Assembly: GCA_964519365.1 (NCBI GenBank)
Contig: CAZFHP010000012.1
Span: forward strand, 1 to 34,837
Origin: CAZFHP01 sp964519365
GTDB lineage: Bacteria; Babelota; Babeliae; Babelales; RVW-14
DNA length: 34,837 bases
Direction of reading: 5' to 3'
A program made the position numbers and the translations under genes. Under the pieces are notes generated by a model that saw only the letters and a list, made by a program, of their open reading frames with translations, searched no databases and was not told the DNA's origin. Shown here in pieces: positions 1 through 7,689 of the stretch (position 1 is the first letter of the stretch; each line of letters opens with the position of its first letter).

Positions 1-57
1 GGTGACGTTTATGTTAGCCCACACCAAGCCTTCTTAGGCGCAGCTGTGGGAAACTAA
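1..57 (+). CDS. C-terminal tail of an unidentified protein (partial)
   Basis: Frame 1 is open from the window edge to a TAA at 55-57 and encodes 18 residues, GDVYVSPHQAFLGAAVGN. The stop is followed within 10 bases by a strong hairpin (67-91), which is what one expects at the end of a transcription unit. The fragment is too short for me to name the family. It could also be a chance open stretch, but the stop-then-terminator arrangement favours a real gene end. Confidence 0.5.
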   Translation, partial: GDVYVSPHQAFLGAAVGN

Positions 58-58
58 G

Positions 59-91
59 AAAAACACGAGCCGGGCCATTTAGGCCCGGCTC
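59..91. terminator. Rho-independent terminator, probably bidirectional
   Basis: A perfect 10-bp GC-rich stem (GAGCCGGGCC at 67-76 with GGCCCGGCTC at 82-91) encloses a 5-base loop. Read on the minus strand it is followed by five Ts (59-63), so it suits the minus-strand gene that stops at 119. Read on the plus strand it follows the gene ending at 57, but the downstream T run is short (CTCTTT). Confidence 0.8.
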
Positions 92-118
92 TTTCGTGCA
101 TACAGAAATATGATTTTG

Positions 119-913
119 TTATCTGCTCGGAGTTCTTCCGTAGAGAACAATTTTTCTCTGAGCTTGTTTATTTTTTAGAGCAAGTAATCGCGTATCTGCT
201 CTGGTTGAGCTTGCAAGAGCTTGCTGGGCCTCAATTTTTTGTGTTTGCTCTTCTTCTAGTTTCTTCAATTGTTCTTCTAATTTTCTTTGGCGAGCTTCGG
301 CTGCTTTTTTTAGCGTTTCAGCTTTTTGTGCTTTTAGTATTGCTAAGTCTAAGAGTATAGTTTGCTGTAATGTTTTTAAAGATGCAGCAAGAGCATCTTT
401 GTTGGCCCCATTTGGGTCAACCAATGTTTTGAAAAAAGCTTCTGTGCTTATGGCGATTTCTTTTCGGGCTTTTGTTTTTGTTTGCTTGTCATATGCTGGT
501 TTGATTTTTCCCCAAATAAGATTAAGCGTTTGGCAGATGTATTCGTTTTGTGCATCGATTAAGAATGGGTCTAGAGACGAACTAGAGGGTGACTCAGGAG
601 AGAAAACTTTGGTTACTGGTTGTAAGCCTTCATCAAATGCTGATTTTATTGCAGTAGTAAAAGAACTATTCAATGTGACTTTGCTTGAAGACGTATCGAT
701 AATTGGGTTTTGGTCTTGATCTAATGCGTGTTTGAATGTTGCGATAGCACTATCGACAGTTGTGTCTTCTTCTTCATCTTCGCTGTCAGTAAACTCTGCA
801 TATGGATCATCTGATTGCATAGCATATATGTTTTGTGGTGTTATGATTTCTAGTGTAACGTTGCCAAGAAAAACAAGACATAAAAAGTAAAGTAGTTTGA
901 AACGTGTTTTCAT
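119..913 (-). CDS. Secreted coiled-coil protein, unknown function
   Basis: I do not recognise this 264-residue protein. It starts with a Sec-type signal peptide: Lys/Arg at residues 2-6, a hydrophobic core at about 8-20, and a probable cleavage site near residue 31 (Tyr-Ala-Met). An acidic stretch follows (about 38-52, rich in Asp and Glu). The last third (about 190-250) is rich in Lys, Glu, Gln and Ala in a heptad-like pattern and should form a coiled coil. An AAAGGG sequence sits a suitable distance upstream of the ATG at 913. Export to the periplasm, surface or host is inferred only from the signal peptide. The gene ends just before the 59-91 terminator. Confidence 0.75.
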   Translation of the reverse strand: MKTRFKLLYFLCLVFLGNVTLEIITPQNIYAMQSDDPYAEFTDSEDEEEDTTVDSAIATFKHALDQDQNPIIDTSSSKVTLNSSFTTAIKSAFDEGLQPVTKVFSPESPSSSSLDPFLIDAQNEYICQTLNLIWGKIKPAYDKQTKTKARKEIAISTEAFFKTLVDPNGANKDALAASLKTLQQTILLDLAILKAQKAETLKKAAEARQRKLEEQLKKLEEEQTQKIEAQQALASSTRADTRLLALKNKQAQRKIVLYGRTPSR

Positions 914-981
914 AATATTGCCCTTTGGGTTAAATAGTTAAACGTTTGTATGTACTGTATTTTTACAGGTATTAGTGTGTG

Positions 982-1953
982 CTAGCATGGTGGTAAGTAG
1001 CCCGGTGGGTAGCTGCCGGGGGTATTGCCGAAATGAATAAGCGCCCATACGCCGATAAGCCCCCATCCTGTTATGCCGAGGCGAATTATCGTATATTTAT
1101 CGGGCTTAAGAGCTTTTGCGTATTTGGCTGCTTTGCAGAGCCAATGAGGCTTTTTCTCTGTTTGCTGTGTAATTGGGTCAAGTTCTGTAAGTTGCACGTA
1201 TGCTCCCTCTTTGCGAAAAACGTTTGATTTACTTCCAGGAAGCAATGCGACAGATACTTGCCCTGTTGGTCCAACGGCTATTTTTTGTTTGCCATTAATA
1301 ACTAGGACGCCGTCTTGTCTGCGGTTTCTTCGAGTGCGTTTTGGTTGCTCTGTGCTGTCCTGATGTTGTTGCTCTGTTGTGTCTTCTTCGTCTTCAGAAT
1401 CTTCGTCAAGATTGAGAAAGTCTTCTTCTGTTTGAGGATACAAAAATTCGTTGCAACTTTGTACGAGCTCTGTTATGGCTTCTGGTTGTTGTATTATTTT
1501 CGTGAGTTCTTGAAAAAATATTTGAAATGCTTGGCCAATTTGCGTCGTACTTTCTATTAGAGCTTGGTTGTTAAGAAGTTTTTTGAGTGTATCTTGATAA
1601 TCGTTTATAAAAAGTTGTAGTTGTGTAGAAAATGCGTCAAAGAGACCTTGGTAATATGTTTCAGATGCTGTTGCTTGTTGTAGTTCGTTTATTTTTGTTT
1701 GATAGTAACCAAGCAATGTATTTTGGTCTTTCAATGAGCAATTGAGTATTCTGAGTAATCGAGGAGTGAGTATTCCTGGAAGTAACTTTGGCTGTTGTTT
1801 TGTATCAGGGTATCTGAATGTATTTTCAAATTTTGTTGAACATTGTGCTTTAAAAATCTCAGGAGCTATTGTCATAGCTTGAGATGTCTGCGATATGTTG
1901 AGCGTAAGCGCGATAGTTGCGCATAGCATGAAAACTTTTTGTAACAATTTCAT
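982..1953 (-). CDS. Secreted or membrane-anchored unknown protein
   Basis: This 323-residue protein matches no family I know. The start at 1953 is chosen because GGAGG (complement of 1959-1963) lies five bases before that ATG; an ATG four codons further upstream actually overlaps this ribosome binding site. The signal peptide covers about residues 1-27 (MKLLQKVFMLCATIALTLN...). The middle is helical and Gln-rich. It is followed by a Glu/Asp run (about 180-195) and a short basic run of Arg residues (about 205-212). A hydrophobic segment near the C-terminus (around residues 287-305, IIRLGITGWGLIGVWALIHF) looks like a membrane span, and the chain ends in a Pro/Gly-rich tail with a terminal Cys. 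Role unknown. Confidence 0.75.
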   Translation of the reverse strand: MKLLQKVFMLCATIALTLNISQTSQAMTIAPEIFKAQCSTKFENTFRYPDTKQQPKLLPGILTPRLLRILNCSLKDQNTLLGYYQTKINELQQATASETYYQGLFDAFSTQLQLFINDYQDTLKKLLNNQALIESTTQIGQAFQIFFQELTKIIQQPEAITELVQSCNEFLYPQTEEDFLNLDEDSEDEEDTTEQQHQDSTEQPKRTRRNRRQDGVLVINGKQKIAVGPTGQVSVALLPGSKSNVFRKEGAYVQLTELDPITQQTEKKPHWLCKAAKYAKALKPDKYTIIRLGITGWGLIGVWALIHFGNTPGSYPPGYLPPC

Positions 1954-2221
1954 GTGAACCTCCATAGTTCTAGATATAACCTACCATTTACTTTAGCCAT
2001 TTATTTTAGCCTGAATTTTAAAGTTTTTCAGGATAGTATGAGTATATCAGGTTTACAGGGTATTAACAAATGGTCTGAACGTAAATATATAATTGATTAG
2101 ATCGAAGATAAGGCGTGTTTTACAAATTGTAAATATAGTGCGCGTTGGGAAAGAAGCAACGAAAGATAGAGATCGAAAAGAAAAAAGAGAACCTGTAAAG
2201 AGAACCAGTTATGCTGAATAG

Positions 2222-2746
2222 TTAAAGAAGCCTTTTGACGCGGGGTTTTAGCGTGCTGGGCATAAAAGAAAGATGCTCTTTCAGCATCTGTGATATCCAT
2301 GCTTTATGGCTAGAGGAAAGATCTTTGATAACGTCAAATACCTGTGTTGTCCCGACAGCTTCTTTTTCAAGCTGTGTGTATATATCTGCAAGGCGCTCAG
2401 AGCACTTTTCTTGCCAGTCTAATTGAGCGTACAGATCAACTAAGATAGATAAGAGTTCGAAGTTTTCTGGTTGGAGTAGTAATAGATGTTCGCCAACGGC
2501 AGCAGCATTAACCCATCGTTTTTCTTTTTTGTACAAAAAAGCAGCTTGTTTGTACTTTTCGCTGGCATTTGTGTCATCGAGGGACCACAAGATATCGCCT
2601 TCTAATTGTAATGCGTAGGCCCGGTCTTGAAATGAGTGTGATAGAAGTCTATAAACGTTGAGTGCTTTTTCTCGTTCTTTTCGCGTTATTAGATCAGCAA
2701 GCTTGTACCAGGCGACACTTGTATCTGGTTGCCTTTTTTGCTTCAT
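2222..2746 (-). CDS. TPR-like helical repeat protein
   Basis: The protein has 174 residues when started at the ATG at 2746, which has AAAGGGG six bases upstream; an ATG nine codons earlier lacks such a site. There is no signal peptide, so it is probably cytoplasmic. Residues about 10-130 show the alternating helix pattern of tetratricopeptide repeats. Examples are WYKLADLITRKEREKALNVY, a repeat centred on A..YKQAAFLYKKEKRW, and a third with L..LVDLYAQLDWQEK. TPR proteins usually act as protein-binding scaffolds; the partner here is unknown. The chain ends in a short basic segment (KPRVKRLL). Confidence 0.7.
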   Translation of the reverse strand: MKQKRQPDTSVAWYKLADLITRKEREKALNVYRLLSHSFQDRAYALQLEGDILWSLDDTNASEKYKQAAFLYKKEKRWVNAAAVGEHLLLLQPENFELLSILVDLYAQLDWQEKCSERLADIYTQLEKEAVGTTQVFDVIKDLSSSHKAWISQMLKEHLSFMPSTLKPRVKRLL

Positions 2747-2941
2747 ACGTTTCCCCTTTTTTTCGATTACCATTTCGAACCTTTTATGTTCTAAATAAAT
2801 ATCAAATTTTGATTGATGTCAATGCTTAAGCATGGTAAACTTTTTTGCCGCTTGCTGGGTAGGGCGTATAAGCATAGGGTTGTAAAGTGTTTTTTAAGAT
2901 TTTTCCTGATTGATGATTTTTATTGATGGTTTTTGAAGTTT

Positions 2942-4501
2942 ATGAATGAACCAAAAGAATCTTTGTGTGCAGATATGTTTCTTTCAAAAAAAGCGCTTGC
3001 TTTGCATGGTGCTGATCAAAAAAAACTTGACCAGCAAGCTAGATTGGGCAAGCAAATGGCCCGTCAGCGCCTTGCTATGCTTTTAGATGAAGGGAGCTTT
3101 GAAGAGATAGATATGCTTGCTACGTCACACTTTTTGCCCAAGAAGATATATTCAGATGGTGTTATTGCAGGGTTTGGAATGGTTAATGGGAAGAAAATAG
3201 CTGTTTATGCCCAAGACTTTACGATTAAAGGTGGTTCGCTTGGATCTCGACATGCTGATAAAATTTGCAAAATTATGGATCTTGCGGCAAAAGTAGGGTG
3301 TCCCATTGTTGGCATCGTTGACTCGGGAGGGGCGCGTATAGACGAGGGCATTCATGCTCTTTCGGGATATGGAAAAATTTTTATGCGCAATGTGCGTTAT
3401 TCGGGAGTTATACCACAAGTGTCTCTTGTTCTTGGTCCATGTGCTGGAGGGGCATCATACTCACCCGCACTGACCGACTTTGTGTTTATGACCAAAGATA
3501 TTAGCAATATGTTTATTACCGGGCCGCAGGTTATTAAACAGGCGCTTGCGCAAGATATAGATAAACAATCGCTTGGTGGGGCATTGGTTCATGCACAAAA
3601 ATCAGGAGTAGCTCATGTTATAAGTGATTCAGAACAAGAATGTTTTGAAAAACTTAAAGCGTTGCTTGCGCTTTTGCCAAGTAATTATCTAGACGATTCT
3701 TCTTACGAGTATGATTGCGATAAAAGCGAGCAAGCGAGTGATATGTCGTGTGATATAAAAAGTATAGTGCCCGACGAACATAATCGTAGCTATGATATCA
3801 AGCGCGTGATAAGTTCTATTGTTGATATCGATTCTTTTTTTGAGATACATGAGTTTTTTGCGCAAAATATTATTGTTGGCTTTGCTCGTATTGCTGGGCA
3901 AACTGTTGGAATAGTTGCAAATCAGCCGTTAGTCAAAGCAGGGACGATTGATATTGATGCATCGGTTAAAGCAGCACGCTTTATTCGTTTTTGTGATAGC
4001 TTTGGCATTGCGATTGTTTCTCTGGTAGACGTTCCAGGGTTTTTGCCCGGTGTTGTCCAGGAGCATAACGGGATTATTCGTCACGGGTCAAAGTTATTAT
4101 ACGCGTATGCGCAAGCGACGGTGCCCAAGATTACTGTTATTTTGCGCAAGGCGTTTGGTGGGGCCTATATCGTTATGGGGAGCAAAGAGTTAGGAGCAGA
4201 TTTTAATTTTGCCTGGCCATCGGCACACATAGCGGTACTTGGTAGTAAGGCTGCGGTGACGATTTTGCATGGGAAAAAGCTTGCTCATGAGCCGGAAGAT
4301 CGAAAAATTAAGCTTCAAAAGCAGCTAGAAAAACAGTACGAAAAAGATTTTTTAAATCCGTTTGTCGCAGCAGAGTATGGCTATATTGATGCGATAATCG
4401 AACCGAATAAAACGCGTGAGCACATTGTCAAAGCTCTTTCTATTACGCGGAATAAAGTCGAACGGTTGCCAAAGAAAAAACACGGCAATATCGCTTTGTA
4501 G
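2942..4501 (+). CDS. Acyl-CoA carboxylase beta subunit / carboxyltransferase (PccB/MmdA family)
   Basis: This 519-residue protein has the length and motifs of the propionyl-CoA carboxylase beta / methylmalonyl-CoA decarboxylase alpha family. These enzymes move a carboxyl group between biotin and an acyl-CoA. Visible signatures are SGGARIDEGIHALSGYG (about 127-143), GPCAGGASYSPALTDFVFM (about 165-183) in the first crotonase-like half, then PGFLPGVVQEHNGIIRHG (about 362-380) and RKAFGGAYIVMGSKELGAD (about 402-420) in the second. The start is uncertain: ATG at 2942, or a TTG three codons earlier; neither has a clear ribosome binding site. No biotin carboxylase, biotin carrier or membrane decarboxylase subunit is in the window, so carboxylase and sodium-pump decarboxylase roles cannot be separated. 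The family call is firm; the substrate is not. Confidence 0.9.
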   Translation: MNEPKESLCADMFLSKKALALHGADQKKLDQQARLGKQMARQRLAMLLDEGSFEEIDMLATSHFLPKKIYSDGVIAGFGMVNGKKIAVYAQDFTIKGGSLGSRHADKICKIMDLAAKVGCPIVGIVDSGGARIDEGIHALSGYGKIFMRNVRYSGVIPQVSLVLGPCAGGASYSPALTDFVFMTKDISNMFITGPQVIKQALAQDIDKQSLGGALVHAQKSGVAHVISDSEQECFEKLKALLALLPSNYLDDSSYEYDCDKSEQASDMSCDIKSIVPDEHNRSYDIKRVISSIVDIDSFFEIHEFFAQNIIVGFARIAGQTVGIVANQPLVKAGTIDIDASVKAARFIRFCDSFGIAIVSLVDVPGFLPGVVQEHNGIIRHGSKLLYAYAQATVPKITVILRKAFGGAYIVMGSKELGADFNFAWPSAHIAVLGSKAAVTILHGKKLAHEPEDRKIKLQKQLEKQYEKDFLNPFVAAEYGYIDAIIEPNKTREHIVKALSITRNKVERLPKKKHGNIAL

Positions 4502-4506
4502 AATTT

Positions 4507-4553
4507 TTGTCTGAACCTCGATTGGCCAGGATAAGAGGGATTTTTCAGGATAG
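4507..4553 (+). repeat. Intergenic dispersed repeat, copy 1
   Basis: This begins TTGTCTGAACCTCGATTGG and runs through two CAGGATA units. Thirty bases (4507-4536) are identical to the reverse complement of the end of the right arm at 15642-15688. A looser copy, also on the opposite strand, is at 32614-32657. It lies between the convergent ends of the carboxyltransferase and the small secreted gene and contains no open frame. Confidence 0.8.
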
Positions 4554-4575
4554 ATTTTATTAAAATTTTTAAATA

Positions 4576-4980
4576 TTACAAAAGATCATACGATGCGAAA
4601 TTTTTTAACAGCATGTAGTTCTTAGGGGCAAGCCTGAATGTGTGTATGTGTTCGTACACAATTGTGTTATGCCCATTGGTATCGCTGGGAGTATAATCGC
4701 TTGCTTCTAGTTTGATAGTAATGTTTGGGAAGGGGGAATCAATAGGGATTTCTAGAATCTCTTTGGTGCGAAGTATTTCGATATGCATGCAATTGGTTAG
4801 TGCATCGTGTATAGTGATACAGAGCAATTGTGTTTTTGGGCAAAGATTTTTTAGTCGAAAAGATCGACAGGGTCTTTTGGGGGCAGATTTTTCTTTACTG
4901 TCTGAAGTCATGCTGGTAAGATTGGAGCTCATAAAAATACAGGTTATCAAAACACGAAAAAAGAGTTTCATGTATTTCAT
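4576..4980 (-). CDS. Small secreted protein, unknown function
   Basis: This 134-residue protein starts at an ATG at 4980 with AGGA about six bases upstream. The N-terminus (MKYMKLFFRVLITCIFMSS) is a signal peptide with likely cleavage around residues 20-24. The mature part of about 110 residues starts with a Lys/Arg-rich stretch, and beta-type sequence follows (for example LLCITIHDALTN and NITIKLEAS). I do not recognise a family. It is transcribed towards the carboxyltransferase gene; the two stops are 75 bases apart, separated by a dispersed repeat. Confidence 0.65.
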   Translation of the reverse strand: MKYMKLFFRVLITCIFMSSNLTSMTSDSKEKSAPKRPCRSFRLKNLCPKTQLLCITIHDALTNCMHIEILRTKEILEIPIDSPFPNITIKLEASDYTPSDTNGHNTIVYEHIHTFRLAPKNYMLLKNFASYDLL

Positions 4981-5081
4981 GATTGTTCCTAATTATTCGT
5001 ATGAAAACGTGAAATTATTGCGTGTGTAATTTTTCTTTGTTTAAACTAACAGATAGTATAGCATGAATAAAATTAATTTAA

Positions 5082-5092
5082 GGGGGGGGGAG
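5082..5092 (+). promoter_or_regulatory. Shine-Dalgarno inside a nine-G homopolymer
   Basis: Nine consecutive Gs (5082-5090) followed by AG lie five bases before the ATG at 5098 and form the ribosome binding site of the acetyltransferase gene. Runs of this length slip easily during replication, so the site could vary in length between cells. Confidence 0.7.
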
Positions 5093-5097
5093 TTGCG

Positions 5098-5814
5098 ATG
5101 AACAATACAGTACCACCATTTAAAGAGCCATTTCAAGAGATAGGCAAGAAAAATAATAAACGAAGACGCTTGCGTATAACAGGGGTTATAGCCGGAGCGC
5201 TTTTTTCTGTTGCGTTAGTAACATATGTTGCTGTTACGTATATTGTTCCGGAGTATTTTGTTTCGCAAAAAAGTATTTCCGCGCCGCAAGAAATTAAGGG
5301 CAAGGTTATTACGTTAAAGCAATTGAAAGAAGAGTATTTTCTTGATTATCATAATATGTTTTCAGATATTGTGCGGGAAAATCTTGAGTTTCCAAAGCAT
5401 ATTACGCTTATGTATACGGTAAGTTATCTTCGAGAAGAAATGGAGAAGGCTTTGGCTGGGAAGATGCTTCAGTATTGTATCTTTGATAACAAAGATAAAA
5501 AGCTTATTGGATCTGTTGAGGTTCGTGAGCTTAACAAGCTTGACCCAGGGCAGATGGGTATCTGGCTTAATGAAAATTACTGGGGTGGTGGGCGTGCGCT
5601 TGAAGCGCTCAAGCTTATTTCAAGGGCTTATTTTGCGTTGCATCCTGAAGAAGATAGTTATATTGTTCATGTTCGCCTCTGGAATAAACGTAGCTATAGC
5701 TTGCTTAAGAAATTTGGATTTAAGCAGGCCCCTGGCGATAAAGGCTATTTTTATGAAGGGGGCAAACGAGCTCGTTATGTTTTGCGATTTCATAAAAAAG
5801 ATTTGGGTGTTTGA
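5098..5814 (+). CDS. Membrane-anchored GNAT-family acetyltransferase
   Basis: The protein has 238 residues. Residues 1-26 are hydrophilic and end in a basic cluster (KKNNKRRRLR). A single hydrophobic helix follows at about 27-50, and a GNAT domain of the RimJ/RimL type covers about 65-235. The fold's signature is visible as WLNENYWGGGRALEALKLI (about 157-175), the acetyl-CoA pyrophosphate loop, followed by VRLWNKRSYSLLKKFGF (about 196-212), the typical end of the domain. By the positive-inside rule the catalytic domain would face away from the cytoplasm. That is unusual, because acetyl-CoA is cytoplasmic. Substrate unknown. Translation starts after an unusual poly-G ribosome binding site. The gene stands alone and ends before a strong bidirectional terminator. 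Confidence 0.8.
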   Translation: MNNTVPPFKEPFQEIGKKNNKRRRLRITGVIAGALFSVALVTYVAVTYIVPEYFVSQKSISAPQEIKGKVITLKQLKEEYFLDYHNMFSDIVRENLEFPKHITLMYTVSYLREEMEKALAGKMLQYCIFDNKDKKLIGSVEVRELNKLDPGQMGIWLNENYWGGGRALEALKLISRAYFALHPEEDSYIVHVRLWNKRSYSLLKKFGFKQAPGDKGYFYEGGKRARYVLRFHKKDLGV

Positions 5815-5817
5815 TAC

Positions 5818-5835
5818 TAAAGTAACGTGAGTTCG
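5818..5835 (+). repeat. Short dispersed repeat shared with the 15.5-kb element
   Basis: TAAAGTAACGTGAGTTCG matches the reverse complement of 15756-15773 with one mismatch in 18. Its last 13 bases equal 15522-15534 exactly. It lies between the stop of the acetyltransferase gene and its terminator. Confidence 0.6.
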
Positions 5836-5888
5836 GAATTTAAAAAGACGTTGTGCGTGATAATCATGCATAACGTCTTTTTAAATTC
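5836..5888. terminator. Long hairpin terminator between convergent genes
   Basis: A 16-bp perfect stem (5837-5852 with 5872-5887) continues inward with only wobble pairs to a three-base loop at 5861-5863, giving a hairpin of about 25 base pairs. The stem contains AAAAAGAC and its complement GTCTTTTT, so each strand gets a U-rich descending arm. This suits termination in both directions, for the genes ending at 5814 and 5923. Confidence 0.8.
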
Positions 5889-5922
5889 TACTTTTTAAAT
5901 TCTACGGTGCTTTCAGCAATTG

Positions 5923-6807
5923 TTAATTTGTTAGAATTGCAATTATTTCTTCTTTGGCCGTGTCTTTACGGTGTTGAGCATAATATAAAGGAGTAATGTT
6001 TGGCGTGCTTATAAAATTTAAAGGCCATTGCACTGTTGTAGAACTATCGGCGCCGTTATTGATTAAAAATTGTACGATTGCTGGTGAACTTTCTTGTGCT
6101 GCAAAGTGTAAGAGAGTGCAAAAGATAGGATATTTTTCTATTTCTTCTTCTAGCGGGAAATATTGTTGAGTAAGTGCTGGGAATTTTCTTAAAATTGCTT
6201 TTAGAGCTTTTATATTATTTGTTAACATTACAGGTATTAATTCTGTAACCCAGATTTCTTTAAGGCGATCCATTAGTGCTAACGTTTGATTAATTTCGGG
6301 ATCGTAGTTTCTTGCGGCACGTAATAGATGTGCTATTTTCATGCCTGTTAGTTTAACGATTTCTTGTGGATATGTTGGGGTATCAGGAGACATGATTTGA
6401 TAGCTTTCAAAGCTTACTTCTGATGTGTCTACACGGAGGTTTAATCTCGGAGTTTTTTTTGCAGGTGTTTGTTCTTTTACAACAACTATATCTGCAGCAT
6501 GGTCCGGTGTAGGACCTATCGAAGGAGGAGTGTTGGGCTTTTTCTTTTTTCTTGCGTGTTTGGGAGAGATAGGAGAAAGCCTGTCATGTCGTTTTAGAAC
6601 GTTGGCATTTAAAAGAATATTCAAACGAGAGGTGATGTCATGCAACGGGACTCGAGGTGTGTGTGCCAGGGAATCTAGACGGCGGGGTGATGTTTTTGTC
6701 AAAGCTAAATGTTGATCTGTATGATGCATGCTAAGACATGTATTATCAAGAGATATCGTTGCTATACTGCTCGCTAAAAATATGGATATGAGATTTATTT
6801 TTTTCAT
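5923..6807 (-). CDS. Secreted ankyrin-repeat protein
   Basis: The protein has 294 residues, with the ATG at 6807 preceded by AGGAGG at six bases. The signal peptide covers about residues 1-27 (MKKINLISIFLASSIATIS...). A basic, Pro-rich low-complexity region follows (about 80-120, including RKKKKPNTPP). Ankyrin-type sequence begins near residue 223. One clear repeat has the diagnostic LLHFAAQE...AIVQFLINNGADSS, and a partial second repeat (ITPLYYAQHRKD) ends the chain. Secreted ankyrin proteins of intracellular bacteria often bind host proteins; that role is an inference here. Other ankyrin proteins lie at 16379, 32863 and 34082. Confidence 0.8.
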   Translation of the reverse strand: MKKINLISIFLASSIATISLDNTCLSMHHTDQHLALTKTSPRRLDSLAHTPRVPLHDITSRLNILLNANVLKRHDRLSPISPKHARKKKKPNTPPSIGPTPDHAADIVVVKEQTPAKKTPRLNLRVDTSEVSFESYQIMSPDTPTYPQEIVKLTGMKIAHLLRAARNYDPEINQTLALMDRLKEIWVTELIPVMLTNNIKALKAILRKFPALTQQYFPLEEEIEKYPIFCTLLHFAAQESSPAIVQFLINNGADSSTTVQWPLNFISTPNITPLYYAQHRKDTAKEEIIAILTN

Positions 6808-7102
6808 GAGAGCCTCCTTTTTATAAAACCCGCAGAGGTTTATAAAATATGTGACACTAAATACATGTTATCATATTTCTATTTGAAATAAAAGCGACGA
6901 TGCGAAATGTGAGAAAAATGACGTTTTCCCACCAAAAAACGTTATTTTTCGATAAAATTGGGGGTTGGGTTAGACGATTTTTATGTGTAAAACAAATGGG
7001 TTTTTGTTGTTTTTGCTTTTTGCTCAAATTGTCAGTATCATGTCAGCAGGACGAACGCTATTATGTGTTATCACGTTAAACAAAAAATACGGGAGTGAAA
7101 GT

Positions 7103-7648
7103 ATGAGCAAGATAGTAAAGAGAGTGTTATTTGTTCTGATGCCAAACGATTTTAATGACATTGAGTTTATTGAGCCATATGAAATGATTCAAAACGATGG
7201 ACATAACGTTGATGTTGCGGGGCTTAAAGAGGGGAGTATTGCTGTTGGTATGTTTGGGTATGAGCATACGCCTAATCTTGTGTTAAGTGAGATGGGTACC
7301 CAGGATTTTGATAAGTATGATGCGATTGTTGTTCCTGGTGGCAAAGGTTCAACTGATTACTTATGGGACAACGAAGAGTTACAAGACGTATTACGATATT
7401 TTCATGAAAATGAAAAAGTTGTTGCAGCTATTTGTTATGCGTCAATTGTTCCTGTTCAGGCTGAACTTTTGACGAATAAACACGCAACAGTGTATCCAAC
7501 GGATGAAGCGAAGGCGATTCTTGAAGAGCATAATGTTCAGTTTGTTGATGAAGAATGTGTTGTCCTTACTGAAGAAAGAATTATCACGAGCCAGGGGCCA
7601 AAGTATGCAAAGACGTTTGGCCAGGCTATTTTGAATTTGCTTAACTGA
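7103..7648 (+). CDS. DJ-1/PfpI family protein
   Basis: When started at the ATG at 7103 (GGGAG upstream) the protein is 181 residues, the usual DJ-1/PfpI length. Members include chaperone/deglycase-like proteins and ThiJ-type hydrolases. Visible features are the N-terminal strand KRVLFVLMP, a conserved acidic residue (Glu21 in FNDIEF), YDAIVVPGGKGS (about 72-83) and the nucleophile elbow VVAAICYAS with Cys111. Many relatives have His after this Cys; here it is Tyr. The frame is open 40 codons further upstream from an ATG at 6983, and this extension is hydrophobic (GFLLFLLFAQIVSIM). A longer exported form is therefore possible, but that ATG has no good ribosome binding site. Confidence 0.85.
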   Translation: MSKIVKRVLFVLMPNDFNDIEFIEPYEMIQNDGHNVDVAGLKEGSIAVGMFGYEHTPNLVLSEMGTQDFDKYDAIVVPGGKGSTDYLWDNEELQDVLRYFHENEKVVAAICYASIVPVQAELLTNKHATVYPTDEAKAILEEHNVQFVDEECVVLTEERIITSQGPKYAKTFGQAILNLLN

Positions 7649-7689
7649 AGAAATTGCATAGAAAGAGAACTTAGACAGAAAGTGTAAAC

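Noticed and set aside
2097..2300. Minus-strand 67-residue frame overlapping the TPR gene end
   Set aside because: It starts inside the TPR gene in another frame and lacks a ribosome binding site; the hydrophobic stretch comes from AT-rich DNA.
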